64,000 nucleotides of DNA, taken from contig CM055265.1 of NCBI GenBank assembly GCA_029237695.1, positions 112,828,773-112,892,772 of the forward strand, read 5' to 3'. A model generated the notes under the pieces. That model did not search any database and had not been told where the DNA came from. It worked only from the letters and a program-made list of their open reading frames with translations. Made by a program: the position numbers and the translations under genes. Shown piece by piece: positions 39,968 through 53,656 of this stretch (its first letter is position 1; each line of letters opens with the position of its first letter). Origin of the DNA: Conchocele bisecta (lineage: Eukaryota > Mollusca > Bivalvia > Lucinida > Thyasiridae).

Positions 39968-40295
39968 CGCAAGCCGTGATGTGAAAGTCGTTCGTCCACG
40001 CACATTATCAAAATAGACTGTTACCGCCGCGCGTCGCTAACAGTAAATTGATAATTAATAAATGATTATATTTGTATAGCGGGCACTCGTAATGTTTAGA
40101 ACTGGTGGAATAGTGACATAATTATACACTTATTTAATTCCTATAAAGAACATTTTGTGCCTACTGCGTGGGCATGTACCTTTAACAAAACGCTGGTCAG
40201 TGGTTCGCATAGAGTTAACACGCGAAGTGTGCCATCCAACTCTAGACAGTGACCTCATGACTTAACACGTTGCTAAGATCAAAGGATTTAGCCAC
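39968..40295. other. Short unique stretch before the satellite array
   Basis: Nothing recognisable beyond CpG-rich words (CGCCGCGCGTCGC) near 40025. Confidence 0.4.
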
Positions 40296-43200
40296 AGCCA
40301 CAGGCATTCGGCCTGTTTCGGCTTTCATCGGTATAATTATTATCATGATTATGTTGAACAACAAAGAAAATAAAAAAATGAAAGAACCAAACTTCAAATG
40401 CCTACAACTCTCTCATTTGGGCAGATAGCCAAAAACTACCAGCGAAGCGGAGATAGAGAAGTTGAATTTTGTTGGCTTTTTAATGGAAAAAAATATTTGA
40501 AATCGGTTAGATAATAACAAAGTTATGAACATTTAAAATTTGAAAAATTGAAAAAAACAACTTCAAATGCATGTAGCTCTCTCATTTGAGCAGATAGCTA
40601 AAAACTACCAGCGAACCGGAGATAGAGAATTTTATTGCCTTTTTAATGGAAACAAAATATTTGAAATCGGTTGAATAATACAAAAGTTATGACCATTTCA
40701 AATTTAAAAAAATGAAAGAACCAAACTTCAAATGCCTACAACTCTCTCATTTGGGCAGATAGCCAAAAACTACCAGCGAAGCGGAGATAGAGAATTTTGT
40801 TGGCTTTTTAATGGAAAAAAATATTTGAAATCGGTTAGATAATAACAAAGTTATGAACATTTCAAATTTGAAAAATTGAAAAAAAACCGTCCAAGTTTGA
40901 AAGGCAATATAATCGGAACTCTTCAAGCTATAGCTCTGAAAAGTATCATCTTTTGTGCGGATGAATGTCCCGCGTCACGCTGTCAAAAAATTATGTTGCT
41001 GAGATTACTGTACAAATTGGAAACTGTTTTCGAAGACCACCCGTTAAAATAAAAAAGAAAATCCGAAATTGTTGATTTTTTTCATTTTTCTCAACTTCAC
41101 ATGTCAATAGCTCTCTCATTTGAGCAGATAGCCAATAACGGCCAGACAACCGAAGATAGAGATTTCTCGCAGCTTTCGAATACAAAAAGAATTTTTGAAA
41201 TCGGTTGGAAAATAAGGAAGTTATAGGGAATTATATGATATATGACGTCACTTCCGGTTTCGTAAAAAGTGACGTCATGAGAATTCTGAAAATTGAGTTA
41301 TTCTCGTCTCACTGTTGATGCGAATCGGTATACAAAATTTGAAGTCGATCCGACCAGCGGTTTGGGCTGTAGTCTCGACGGCTGAATAAAAAGAAAAAGA
41401 ACTAGAGCAGCTGAAGCTGCATCAACGGTTTGAGGCTTGATGTACTGACAAACGTACACTGGCAAAGTGATTAGAAGACATTGCCAATGACGAAAACATA
41501 TGAAACTCAAAAAAATTGATGCAATTCCAATGAAATTGAAAAAATAAAGTTTTGTATTTTCAGAATCGCTTGACTATCCTAAGCATTTTTCATTATATAA
41601 CGTTCTACGAAATGTGTACCGTTAACCCCCTAGTCTGACATTGAAGTTGGAGACGATTCTAAAGCACTCACAGCATGTCAGTTCGTATATAAAACCAGTG
41701 TCTGATACAGCCCACCATACCTGTCTGGCCTCCACCTCGAAGTTTGTCAGCTGTACACACTGTTCTAGGCGGCTAAGTTTATATGCTCGTTCTCAAACTT
41801 CAAATGCATGTAGCTCGCGCATTTGAGCAGATAGCTAAAAACTACCAGTGAATCGGAGATAGAGAATTTTATTGGCTTTTTAATGCAAAAAAAATATTTG
41901 AAATCGGTTGAATAATAAGGAAGTTATGACCATTTCAATTTTTTTTAAAAACTTCAAATGCCTACAACTCTCTCATTTGGGCAGATAGCCAAAAACTACC
42001 AGCAAAACGGAGATAGAGAATTTTGTTGGCTTTTTAATGCAAAAAAAATATTTGAAATCGGTTAGATAATAAAAACGTTATGACCATTTCAAATTTGAAA
42101 AATTGAAAAAAAACGTCCAAGTTTGAAAGACAATAGAATCAGAACTATTCAAGCCATTGCTCTGAAAAATATGATCTTCTGTGCGGATGAATGTCCCGCG
42201 TGACGCTGTCAAAAAATTATGTTGCTGAGATTACTGTACAAATTGGAAACTGTTTTCAAAGACCACCCGTTGAAATAAAATAAAAATCTGAAATTGTTGA
42301 TTTTTTTCATTTTTCTCAATTCCACATGTCTATAGCTCTCTCATTTGAGCAGATAGCCAAACATTGTCAGCGAAACGAAGATAGAGAATTCTCGCAGCTT
42401 TACAATTCAAAAAGAATTTTTGAAATCGGTTGGAAAATAAGGAAGTTATAGGGAATTATCAAAGGATTTAGCCGCAGCCACAGGCATTCGGCCTGTTTCG
42501 GCTTTCATCGGTATAATTATCATGATTATGTTGGACAACAAAAAAAATAAAAAAATGAAAGAACCAAACTTCAAATGCCTACAACTCTCTCATTTGGGCA
42601 GATAGCCAAAAACTACCAGTGAAGCGGAGATAGAGAATTTTGTTGGCTTTTTAATGGAAAAAAAATATTTGAAATCGGTTAGATAATAACAAAGTTATGA
42701 ACATTTAAAATTTGAAAAATTGAAAAAAAAACGTCCAAGTTTGAAAGGCAATAGAATCGGAACTCTTCAAGCTATAGCGGAGATAGAGAATTTTATTGGC
42801 TTTTTAATGCAAAAAAAATATTTGAAATCGGTTGAATAATAAGGAAGTTATGACCATTTCAATTTTTTTTAAAAACTTCAAATGCCTACAACTCTCTCAT
42901 TTGGGCAGATAGCCAAAAAACTACCAGCGAAACGGAGATAGAGAATTTTGTTGGCTTTTTAATGCAAAAAAAATATTTGAAATCGGTTAGATAATAAAAA
43001 AGTTATGACCATTTCAAATTTGAAAAATTGAAAAAAAAACGTCCAAGTTTGAAAGACAATAGAATCAGAACTATTCAAGCCATTGCTCTGAAAAATATCA
43101 TCTTCTGTGCGGATGAATGTCCCGCGTGACTCTGTCAAAAAATTATTGTTGCTGAGATTACTGTACAAATTGGAAACTGTTTTCAAAGACCACCCGTTAA

Positions 43201-43537
43201 AATAAAATAAAAATCTGAAATTGTTGATTTTTTTAATTTTTCTCAATTTCACATGTCTATAGCTCTCTCATTTGAGCAGATAGCCAAACATTGTCAGCGA
43301 AGCGAAGATAGAGAATTCTCGCAGCTTTACAATTCAAAAAGAATTTTTGAAATCGGTTGGAAAATAAGGAAGTTATAGGGAATTATATGATATATGACGT
43401 CACTTCCGGTTTCGTAGAAAGTGACGTCATGAGAATTCTGACAATTGCGTTATTCTCGTCTCACTGTTGATGCGAATCGGTATACAAAATTTGAAGTCGA
43501 TCCGACCAGCGGTTTGGGCTGTAGACTGAAGGGCTGA

Positions 43538-43576
<39 letters not shown>

Positions 43577-46500
43577 AACGAAAACAAAAGGTTTGAGGAA
43601 TCAAATTCCTCAAACCTAAAAAGAAAAAGAACTAGAGCAGCTGAAGCTGCATCAACGGTTTGAGGCTTGATGTACTGACAAACGTACACTGGCAAAGTGA
43701 TTAGAAGACATTGCCAATGACGAAAACATATGAAACTCAAAAAAAATTGATGCAATTCCAATGAAATTGAAAAAATAAAGTTTTGTATTTTCAGAATCGC
43801 TTGACTATCCTAAGCATTTTTCATTATATAACGTTCTACGAAATGTGTACCGTTAACCCCCTAGTCTGACATTGAAGTTGAGACGATTCTAAAGCACTCA
43901 CAGCATGTCAGTTCGTATATAAAACCAGTGTCTGATACAGCCCACCATACCTGTCTGGCCTCCACATCGAAGTTTGTCAGCTGTACACACTGTTCTAGGC
44001 GGCTAAGTTTATATGCTCGTTCTCAAACTTCAAATGCATGTAGCTCGCGCATTTGAGCAGATAGCTAAAAACTACCAGTGAATCGGAGATAGAGAATTTT
44101 ATTGGCTTTTTAATGCAAAAAAAATATGAAATGAAATCGGTTAGATAATAAAAAGTTATGACCATTTCAAATTTGAAAAATTGAAAAAAAACGTCCAAGT
44201 TTGAAAGACAATAGAATCAGAACTATTCAAGCCAAGTTATGACCATTTCAATTTTTTTTAAAAACTTCAAATGCCTACAACTCTCTCATTTGGGCAGATA
44301 GCCAAAAACTACCAGCGAAACGAGATAGAGAATTTTTGTTGGCTTTTTAATGCCAAACAAATATTTGAAATCGGTTAGATAATAAAAAAGTTATGACCAT
44401 TTCAAATTTGAAAAATTGAAAAAAAACGTCCAAGTTTGAAAGACAATAGAATCAGAAACTATTCAAGCCATTGCTCTGAAAAATATGATCTTCTGCGTGC
44501 GGATGAATGTCCCGCGTGACGCTGTCAAAAAATTATGTTGCTGAGATTACTGTACAAATTGGAAACTGTTTTCAAAGACCACCCGTTAAAATAAAATAAA
44601 AATCTGAAATTGTTGAGCATTCGGCCTGTTTCGGCTTTCATCGGTATAATTATCATGATTATGTTGAACAACAAAGAAAATAAAAAAATGAAAGAACCAA
44701 ACTTCAAATGCCTACAACTCTCTCATTTGGGCAGATAGCCAAAAACTACCAGCGAAACGGAGATAGAGAATTGTGTTGGCTTTTTAATGGAAAAAAAATA
44801 TTTGAAATCGGTTAGATAATAACAAAGTTAAGAACATTTCAAATTTGAAAAATTGAAAAAAAAAAACTTCAAATGCATGTAGCTCGCGCATTTGAGCAGA
44901 TAGCCAAAAACTACCAGCGAGACGGAGATAGAGAATTTTGTTGGCTTTTTAATGCAAAAAAAATATTTGAAATCGGTTAGATAATAAAAAAGTTATGACC
45001 ATTTCAAATTTGAAAAATTGAAAAAAAAACGTCCAAGTTTGAAAGACAATAGAATCAGAACTATTCAAGCCATTGCTCTGAAAAATATCATCTTCTGTGC
45101 GGATGAATGTCCCGCGTGACGCTGTCAAAAAATTATGTTGATGAGATTACTGTACAAATTGGAAACTGTTTTCAAAGACCACCCGTTAAAATAAAATAAA
45201 AATCTGAAATTGTTGATTTTTTTCATTTTTCTCAACTTCACATGTCAATAGCTCTCTCATTTGAGCAGATAGCCAATAACGGCAACACAACCGAAGATAG
45301 AGATTTCTCGCAGCTTTCGAATACAAAAAGAATTTTTGAAATCGGTTGGAAAATAAGGAAGTTATAGGGAATTATATGATATATGACGTCACTTCCGGTT
45401 TCGTAAAAAGTGACGTCATGAGAATTCTGAAAATTGAGTTATTCTCGTCTCACTGTTGATGCGAATCGGTATACAAAATTTGAAGTCGATCCGACCAGCG
45501 GTTTGGGCTGTAGTCTCGACGGCTGAATAAAAGAAAAAGAACTAGAGCAGCTGAAGCTGCATCAACGGTTTGAGGCTTGATGTACTGACAAACGTACACT
45601 GGCAAAGTGATTAGAAGACATTGCCAATGACGAAAACATATGAAACTCAAAAAAATTGATGCAATTCCAATGAAATTGAAAAAATAAAGTTTTGTATTTT
45701 CAGAATCGCTTGACTATCCTAAGCATTTTTCATTATATAACGTTCTACGAAATGTGTACCGTTAACCCCCTAGTCTGACATTGAAGTTGGAGACGATTCT
45801 AAAGCACTCACAGCATGTCAGTTCGTATATAAAAACCAGTGTCTGATACAGCCCACCATACCTGTCTGGCCTCCACCTCGAAGTTTGTCAGCTGTACACA
45901 CTGTTCTAGGCGGCTAAGTTTATATGCTCGTTCTCAAACTTCAAATGCATGTAGCTCGCGCATTTGAGCAAGATAGCTAAAAACTACCAGTGAATCGGAG
46001 ATAGAGAATTTTCGTATTGGCTTTTTAATGCAAAAAAAATATTTGAAATCGGTTGAATAATAAGGAAGTTATGACCATTTCAATTTTTTTTAAAACAAAA
46101 ATTCAAATGCCTACAACTCTCTCATTTGGGCAGATAGCCAAAAACTACCAGCAAAACGGAGATAGAGAATTTTGTTGGCTTTTTAATGCAAAAAAAATAT
46201 TTGAAATCGGTTAGATATAAATAAAAAACGTTATGACCATTTCAAATTTGAAAAATTGAAAAAAAACGTCCAAGTTTGAAAGACAATAGAATCAGAACTA
46301 TTCAAGCCATTGCTCTGAAAAATATGATCTTCTGTGCGGATGAATGAATGCCCGCGTGACGCTGTCAAAAAATTATGTTGCTGAGATTACTGTACAAATT
46401 GGAAACTGTTTTCAAAGACCACCCGTTAAAATAAAATAAAAATCTGAAATTGTTGATTTTTTTCATTTTTTCTCAATTCCACATGTCTATAGCTCTCTCA

Positions 46501-47696
46501 TTTGAGCAGATAGCCAAACATTGTCAGCGAAACGAAGATAGAGAATTCTCGCAGCTTTACAATTCAAAAAGAATTTTTGAAATCGGTTGGAAAATAAGGA
46601 AGTTATAGGGAATTATCAAAGGATTTAGCCGCAGCCACAGGCATTCGGCCTGTTTCGGCTTTCATCGGTATAATTATCATGATTATGTTGAACACAAAAA
46701 AAAATAAAAAAAATGAAAGAACCAAACTTCAAATGCCTACAACTCTCTCATTTGGGCAGATAGCCAAAAACTACCAGTGAAGCGGAGATAGAGAATTTTG
46801 TTGGCTTTTTAATGGAAAAAAAATATATTTGAAATCGGTTAGATAATAACAAAGTTATGAACATTTAAAATTTGAAAAATTGAAAAAAAAAACGTCCAAG
46901 TTTGAAAGGCAATAGAATCGGAACTCTTCAAGCTATAGCGGAGATAGAGAATTTTATTGGCTTTTTAATGCAAAAAAAATATTTGAAATCGGTTGAATAA
47001 TAAGGAAGTTATGACCATTTCAATTTTTTTTTAAAAACTTCAAATGCCTACAACTCTCTCATTTGGGCAGATAGCCAAAAACTACCAGCGAAACGGAGAT
47101 AGAGAATTTTGTTGGCTTTTTAATGCAAAAAAAATATTTGAAATCGGTTAGATAATAAAAAAGTTATGACCATTTCAAATTTGAAAAATTGAAAAAAAAC
47201 GTCCAAGTTTGAAAGACAATAGAATCAGAACTATTCAAGCCATTGCTCTGAAAAATATCATCTTCTGTGCGGATGAATGTCCCGCGTGACGCTGTCAAAA
47301 AATTATGTTGCTGAGATTACTGTACAAATTGGAAACTGTTTTCAAAGACCACCCGTTAAAATAAAATAAAAATCTGAAATTGTTGATTTTTTTCATTTTT
47401 CTCAATTTCACATGTCTATAGCTCTCTCATTTGAGCAGATAGCCAAACATTGTCAGCGAAGCGAAGATAGAGAATTCTCGCAGCTTTACAATTCAAAAAG
47501 AATTTTTGAAATCGGTTGGAAAATAAGGAAGTTATAGGGAATTATATGATATATGACGTCACTTCCGGTTTCGTAGAAAGTGACGTCATGAGAATTCTGA
47601 CAATTGCGTTATTCTCGTCTCACTGTTGATGCGAATCGGTATACAAAATTTGAAGTCGATCCGACCAGCGGTTTGGGCTGTAGACTGAACGGCTGA

Positions 47697-47730
<34 letters not shown>

Positions 47731-49868
47731 AACGAAAACAAAAGGTTTGAGGAATCAAATTCCTCAAACCTAAAAAAGAAAAAGAAAACTAGAGCAGCTG
47801 AAGCTGCATCAACGGTTTGAGGCTTGATGTACTGACAAACGTACACTGGCAAAGTGATTAGAAGACATTGCCAATGACGAAAACATATGAAACTCAAAAA
47901 AAATTGATGCAATTCCAATGAAATTGAAAAAATAAAGTTTTGTATTTTCAGAATCGCTTGACTATCCTAAGCATTTTTCATTATATAACGTTCTACGAAA
48001 TGTGTACCGTTAACCCCCTAGTCTGACATTGAAGTTGAGACGATTCTAAAGCAATCACAGCATGTCAGTTCGTTATATAAAAGTGTCTGATACAGCCCAC
48101 CATACCTGTCTGGCCTCCACATCGAAGTTTGTCAGCTGTACACACTGTTCTAGGCGGCTAAGTTTATATGCTCGTTCTCAAACTTCAAATGCATGTAGCT
48201 CGCGCATTTGAGCAGATAGCTAAAAACTACCAGCGAATCGGAGATAGAGAATTTTATTGGCTTTTTAATTCAAAAAAAATATTTGAAATCGTTGAATAAT
48301 AAGGAAGTTATGACCATTTCAATTTTTTTTAAAAACTTCAAATGCTACAACTCTCTCATTTGGGCAGATAGCCAAAAACTACCAGCGAAACGGAGATAGA
48401 GAATTTTGTTGGCTTTTTAATGCCAAACAAATATTTGGAAATCGGTTAGTAATAATAAAAAAGTTATGACCATTTCAAATTTGAAAAATTGAAAAAAAAC
48501 GTCCAAGTTTGAAAGACAATAGAATCAGAACTATTCAAGCCATTGCTCTGAAAAATATGATCTTCTGTGCGGATGAATGTCCCGCGTGACGCTGTCAAAA
48601 AATTATGTTGCTGAGATTACTGTACAAATTGGAAACTGTTTTCAAAGACCACCCGTTAAAATAAAATAAAAATCTGAAATTGTTGAGCATTCGGCCTGTT
48701 TCGGCTTTCATCGGTATAATTATCATGATTATGTTGAACAACAAAGAAAATAAAAAAATGAAAGAACCAAACTTCAAATGCCTACAACTCTCTCATTTGG
48801 GCAGATAGCCAAAAACTACCAGCGAAACGGAGATAGAGAATTGTGTTGGCTTTTTAATGGAAAAAAATATTTGAAATCGGTTAGATAATAACAAAGTTAA
48901 GAACATTTCAAATTTGAAAAATTGAAAAAAAAAAACTTCAAATGCATGTAGCTCGCGCATTTGAGCAGATAGCTAAAACTACCAGCGAACTGGAGATAGA
49001 GAATTTTATTGGCTTTTTAATGCAAAAAAAATATTTGAAATCGGTTGAATAATAAGGAAGTTATGACCATTTCAATTTTTTTTAAAAACTTCAAATGCCT
49101 ACAACTCTCTCATTTGGGCAGATAGCCAAAAAACTACCAGCGAAAACGGAGATAGAGAATTTTGTTGGCTTTTTAATGCAAAAAAAATATTTGAAATCGG
49201 TTAGATAATAAAAAAGTTATGACCATTTCAAATTTGAAAAATTGAAAAAAAACGTCCAAGTTTGAAAGACAATAGAATCAGAACTATTCAAGCCATTGCT
49301 CTGAAAAATATCATCTTCTGTGCGGATGAATGTCCCGCGTGACGCTGTCAAAAAATTATGTTGATGAGATTACTGTACAAATTGGAAACTGTTTTCAAAG
49401 ACCACCCGTTAAAATAAAATAAAATCTGAAATTGTTGATTTTTTTCATTTTTCTCAATTTGTCACCATGTCTTATAGCTTCTCTCATTTGAGCAGATAGC
49501 CAAACATTTTCAGCGAAGCGAAGATAGAGAATTCTCGCAGCTTTACAATTCAAAAAGAACTTTTGAAATCGGTTGGAAAATAAGGAAGTTATAGGGAATT
49601 ATATGATATATGACGTCACTTCCGGTTTCGTAAAAAGTGACGTCATGAGAATTCTGAAAATTGCGTTATTCTCGTCTCACTGTTGATGCGAATCGGTATA
49701 CAAAATTTGAAGTCGATCCGACCAGCGGTTTGGGCTGTAGACTGAAGGGCTGAATAAAAAAAAACAAAAACAAACCAACGAATACAATAGGTTTTCGGCC
49801 TCAAACCTAAAAAGAAAAAAAAAACCAACGAAAACAAAAGGTTTGAGGAATCAAATTCCTCAAACCTA
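40296..49868. repeat. 9.6-kb satellite array with higher-order repeats
   Basis: The basic unit of about 140-160 bp carries CTCTCATTTGGGCAGATAGC, AAAACTACCAGCGAA.CGGAG and TTTGAAATCGGTTAGATAAT. Units are grouped into alternating blocks of about 2.15 and 2.0 kb, giving a higher-order period of about 4.15 kb (anchors at 41243, 43395, 45384, 47554, 49611). One block type carries a long A run (43539-43574; 47699-47728) followed by the hairpin GGTTTGAGGAATCAAATTCC. No coding function: recurring frames are by-products of the repeat. Confidence 0.9.
41243..41277. promoter_or_regulatory. Paired CRE sites with ETS-like site, recurring five times
   Basis: TGACGTCA at both ends of a 35-bp block. Read on the minus strand the right part is ACCGGAAGTGACGTCA, an ETS core fused to a CRE. 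The same block recurs at 43395-43429, 45384-45418, 47554-47588 and 49611-49645, once per satellite block. About 440 bp to the right in most blocks is a TATATAAAA (41686 in the first). Binding is inferred from consensus only. Confidence 0.5.
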
Positions 49869-49951
49869 ATTAATCCTTAAATTGAAAATTTCTCCCTCAA
49901 AGTATAATTTGCTAGATAATTTTACTTTGCAATGTTGGTGAAATAGGCTAC
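49869..49951 (-). mobile_element. MITE terminal fragment at a rearrangement breakpoint
   Basis: It matches the left 80 bp of the MITE at 3718 (inverted), ending GGCTAC, and stops about 14 bp short of that element's central palindrome. It joins the satellite array directly to repeated segment B. Confidence 0.75.
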
Positions 49952-50674
49952 AGAAATCTGCCACTACGGCCCATGGACGTTTCGGACCACCTACAGAAAT
50001 GTCCCGTGCTCCTAATTAAGTCAATTGAAAATGACGTAGATTTGTGTTATTAATTTGAATTTAGCGTACCTATATTATTGGGGAGGTAATTATATCTAAA
50101 TAATATTCAATGAAACAAAAATCGCATATTACAGGGGACCATACATACATCATGCGTCCCAGCATAGTCATAGCGCCACCGTGATAAACTCTCGACAGAT
50201 GGCAAAATGTTAAAAAGCAAAATGATCGTGCCTTTGGAACCTCTGAAGTGCAATACATGTAATTGTATATGGTATTTGACGGTTGGCGCGCAGCGTAACG
50301 CTGCTTCAAGTTTGTCCCAATACAAATTACTGGCATCCATGTGTGTTATAATTGTTTTGCTACTTGTATATAGTATTGTAACCTGGCGGGTTAGTCTGTG
50401 TGCAGGCTGATCAGGGTCTATGGTGTTCACAGACAGAACCACCGCCGGTTATTTTAGCAGGTTCTCTGGGTGATCCTGGCCTCCTTCGCACAAATGATTT
50501 GAAACACACCGACAAGATTGGTGGGTGATAATATATTTTATTTCTATGATTATACGAAACTATTTGATATTAATAAACATACACGATATCAAAATATGGG
50601 AACATAAAGGGAATTTAATTATGCAACATGGGGGAGTGGCCGTGCATCCTGTATGCTATAGTAATTATGAATGA

Positions 50675-50832
50675 CTCACCATGTCGATAGTGTCCCCAAA
50701 GATGTATAATTTGAGAATCTCCAAGTTAATAGTGAATGTACAATTAAATGTGTAATTATTTACTTAATGGAGGTGCGTTGTAATTGCTAGAAATCGGCCA
50801 ACTCCCCAGCCCGCGAGCCGGGGGTATTTATA
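50675..50832 (-). promoter_or_regulatory. TATA promoter with ATG|GTGAGT exon end (copy B)
   Basis: TATAAATA (complement at 50825-50832), GC hairpin, and an ATG at 50683-50681 followed by GTGAGT (50680-50675). Same layout as copy A. Confidence 0.45.
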
Positions 50833-52846
50833 GAGTCCAAGTCACGTGGGCTCCTAGGGACCGAAACTGTCCCAGAAAGCAATGTCTTTCGGACAACTGT
50901 GCCCGAATGACCTAATAAGGAACGGACGTATACTGCTGCGCATGTCAAACCCAATATTCCTTGCTCCGCCCATACGGTGCCCGGCTCAGTAAACTATGTA
51001 CATATAGTACCGACTCGCTACTCACAGGCGGTGCACAAATAGGGAACCAAGCAATACACGTGTATGCGGCGTGAAGCAGACGACAGACAGTCAGGTACTT
51101 TCGGTCTGAACTGAATGACATATGGCCCACGACCACACTCCCCACCACTTCAAACATTGCCACTGAGAGAGCATGTATCATAACAATTACCAAACACAAA
51201 AAAACGGACACTAATAAACGCTGGTAACGTGTGCACATGTACGAATAGTTAATAATACTTATAACAAACAATTTAGAGATAAACATAGCATACTGCCAAC
51301 CAGTTTTAATTATATCGCCATCCTTTGCAACCAATCTTGACAGTCATCGTAAGGATGAAGGCGTTCTGTGAACAGTAACATACTCAATCGCTGCACATAT
51401 CCAACCACGGTACCAGGGGCAGTAACTCAAATACGCAGATCTCACAATAATCCAGCATCTGTTCCCCTTTTAGCCATACATGTACATGGTTGCATATGGA
51501 CGCGTGTTCCGTCTCTAAAATCCATTTGTTGGAGTTTTCTCATGTTGCCATCTGCTGCCAAACTATACCAGGAAAGCAGACGAAAACGCTAGAACGTAAA
51601 TGCTTCACTCACACCGTCTGATCACTTCACGATAGCACGACAGCAAATACGTTCCAATGTGCACATCATCCCGTATATGGCAGCATCAGATATATACTAC
51701 TCAATCGCTGCCCATAACAAACCACGGTACCAGGGGCAGTAACTCAAATACGCAGATCTCACAATAATCCAGCATCTGTTCCCCTTTTAGCTATACATGT
51801 ACATGGTTGTCATATGGCCGCGCGTTCACGTCTCTAAAATCCATTTCCCATGTTGCCATCTGCTGCAAAAAACTATACAGGAAAGCAGACGAAAACGCTA
51901 GAACGTAAATGCTTCGCTCACACCGTCTGATCACTTCACGATAGCACGACAGCAAATACGTTCCAATGTGCACATCATCCCGTATATGGCAGCATCAGAT
52001 ATTAACATATGGAATTCAACAAATCTATACATTATAAAAGGAAGGTATATGCATATGCATATTTCGCCTGCGTATCATAACAGCACAGTGTGTGGTACAG
52101 AGTCTAAAAGGCGATATAGCAGACAATAGAACAATGTAATGTTTAATAGCTAGGCAGATTACCATATTGAAGACAGAATGCCTAACGAAGACGCATGTGA
52201 TCTGAATATAGTCAACATTTAGTTATTTGGAACGGTCCTGTCATTTCAATACAGAGCACATTTATGCAACAAAACCATGGCAATCATATTTACCAGCTAA
52301 CATAATGATCATACATGTATGTATTTACACAAGTCCTTGTGGCGGCCATAATGTTGTAATAATTTTAATTGTGCTGCACGGTGACATCCACTATCCGGCA
52401 GGAATACAAAATATCAATTCCAGCTGGAAGTGGCAGGATTTCAGACGTAAGTTACTGAGCACCACAAGGAATGTAGAGTATCCCTCCGCTGTGCCGAGAC
52501 TCATGGATGCTAATATAACTGCCACAAAAGCCGACTTTGCAAATTCCAGCCCTTGTGATAGCCATATTTTTCCCATGGTTGTCCGACCATACGCACGGAG
52601 GTCGCACTCACACAATGGCATTCGCGAGCATTATAATGCGTGACATGTCCGGTCAACGGTCCAAGCGACGTCGCTTGCAGTTGGGTTTCTCACGGGCGCT
52701 GACTTGTTTCCCCGCAGAGAAGACTGCTTCGTGATCGCGGGGAAGCTGCCTCGACGTATCCGCCTCCTGGAACAGGGTGGACGTCGCCGTGGGGAGAGAC
52801 GCAGTCAGCAACGATTGCTCCTCTCCAAATCCCGAACCCGGAACCG

Positions 52847-53656
52847 TCACGTACGTATCTCTCGCCGACGGGCATCCTCCCTCGCCTCCAACGCGCGAAG
52901 TTGTGCCGCCTTAAGTGAAGACTTCAAACCCTCTGTCCACTCGATGTAACAATTGATATCGTCAAGGGACGTGGGAACATCGGGAATTTTCAGGGTAGGC
53001 AGGTTGATGCTATGACGATGATTATGCACGGGCGGTGGAGTGGGAGAACTATCCAGGCCAAGAGGGTCCTTACGGCGAACGATGGTAATATGGTCTCCCA
53101 AGTAAGGTGTGGTCGACGGGACGGCATTGGAAACGGGTTTTTTTGGCGTCGTTGATGACGCCAGAACGAAAACGGAAGAAGACACCTGGGTGGTAGAAGA
53201 TGTCACCACTGTGGTGTGCATGGACGAGGACGTATATCGCAATGTGAATGTAGGACGAGGCGTAAGGGTGATGCTTATATCCCGGGAGGAAGTTGTCAAC
53301 GAGGTAGGGGCATGGGAAGGGTCGGGCGTAGGGTTAGGTCCCTGTCCAGGTACGGCAGAGACTGGGATTGCTATCGGGGCCAGAGTCGTCTGGGGAGCGG
53401 GCAAGGGCATGGCGGTTGCGGTGGATACAGGGATGGGTGCTCTGGGTGCGGGTAAGACAATGTGTAAAGGGGTCATGGCATTCTGGAGCGCCAGTGTCAA
53501 CTCTGAAAAAATCTCGGACTGGCCTTTTTTAGTAGGTTTGGCGGTCGTACCAGGGTCAATGTATAGGCGATTTCTGTTAATCGACACAGTCGCGTGATCG
53601 CCAACTTCCGCCGACCGGAGCGCCCGCTGGTGTAATTTCTGCAGGTGGCGCCTCAT
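52847..53656 (-). pseudogene. C2H2-finger, Pro/Thr/Ser-rich ORF, copy B
   Basis: 269 residues from the internal ATG at 53656 (MRRHLQKLHQ). The finger's cysteines lie upstream, cut off by TAA in ACGTTAACGT. The body is the same low-complexity linker as in the other copies. Here TGG-to-TGA ends the frame after RRREIRT, removing the basic tail. The tail's DNA is present but also carries a 1-bp loss relative to copy A. Confidence 0.45.

Noticed and set aside
39290..40011. Long frames crossing the first N gap
   Set aside because: They consist of unknown bases; only the 39848-39903 start carries real sequence.
43539..43580. Poly-A tail of a retroposed copy
   Set aside because: The A run recurs at the same place in the next higher-order unit and shrinks in the third, so it is part of the satellite rather than an independent retroposition.
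41298..49837. Repeated frames encoding MSFICFRHWQCLLIT-like peptides
   Set aside because: They recur only because the higher-order satellite recurs, vary with homopolymer length, and show no codon-level conservation beyond the DNA repeat.
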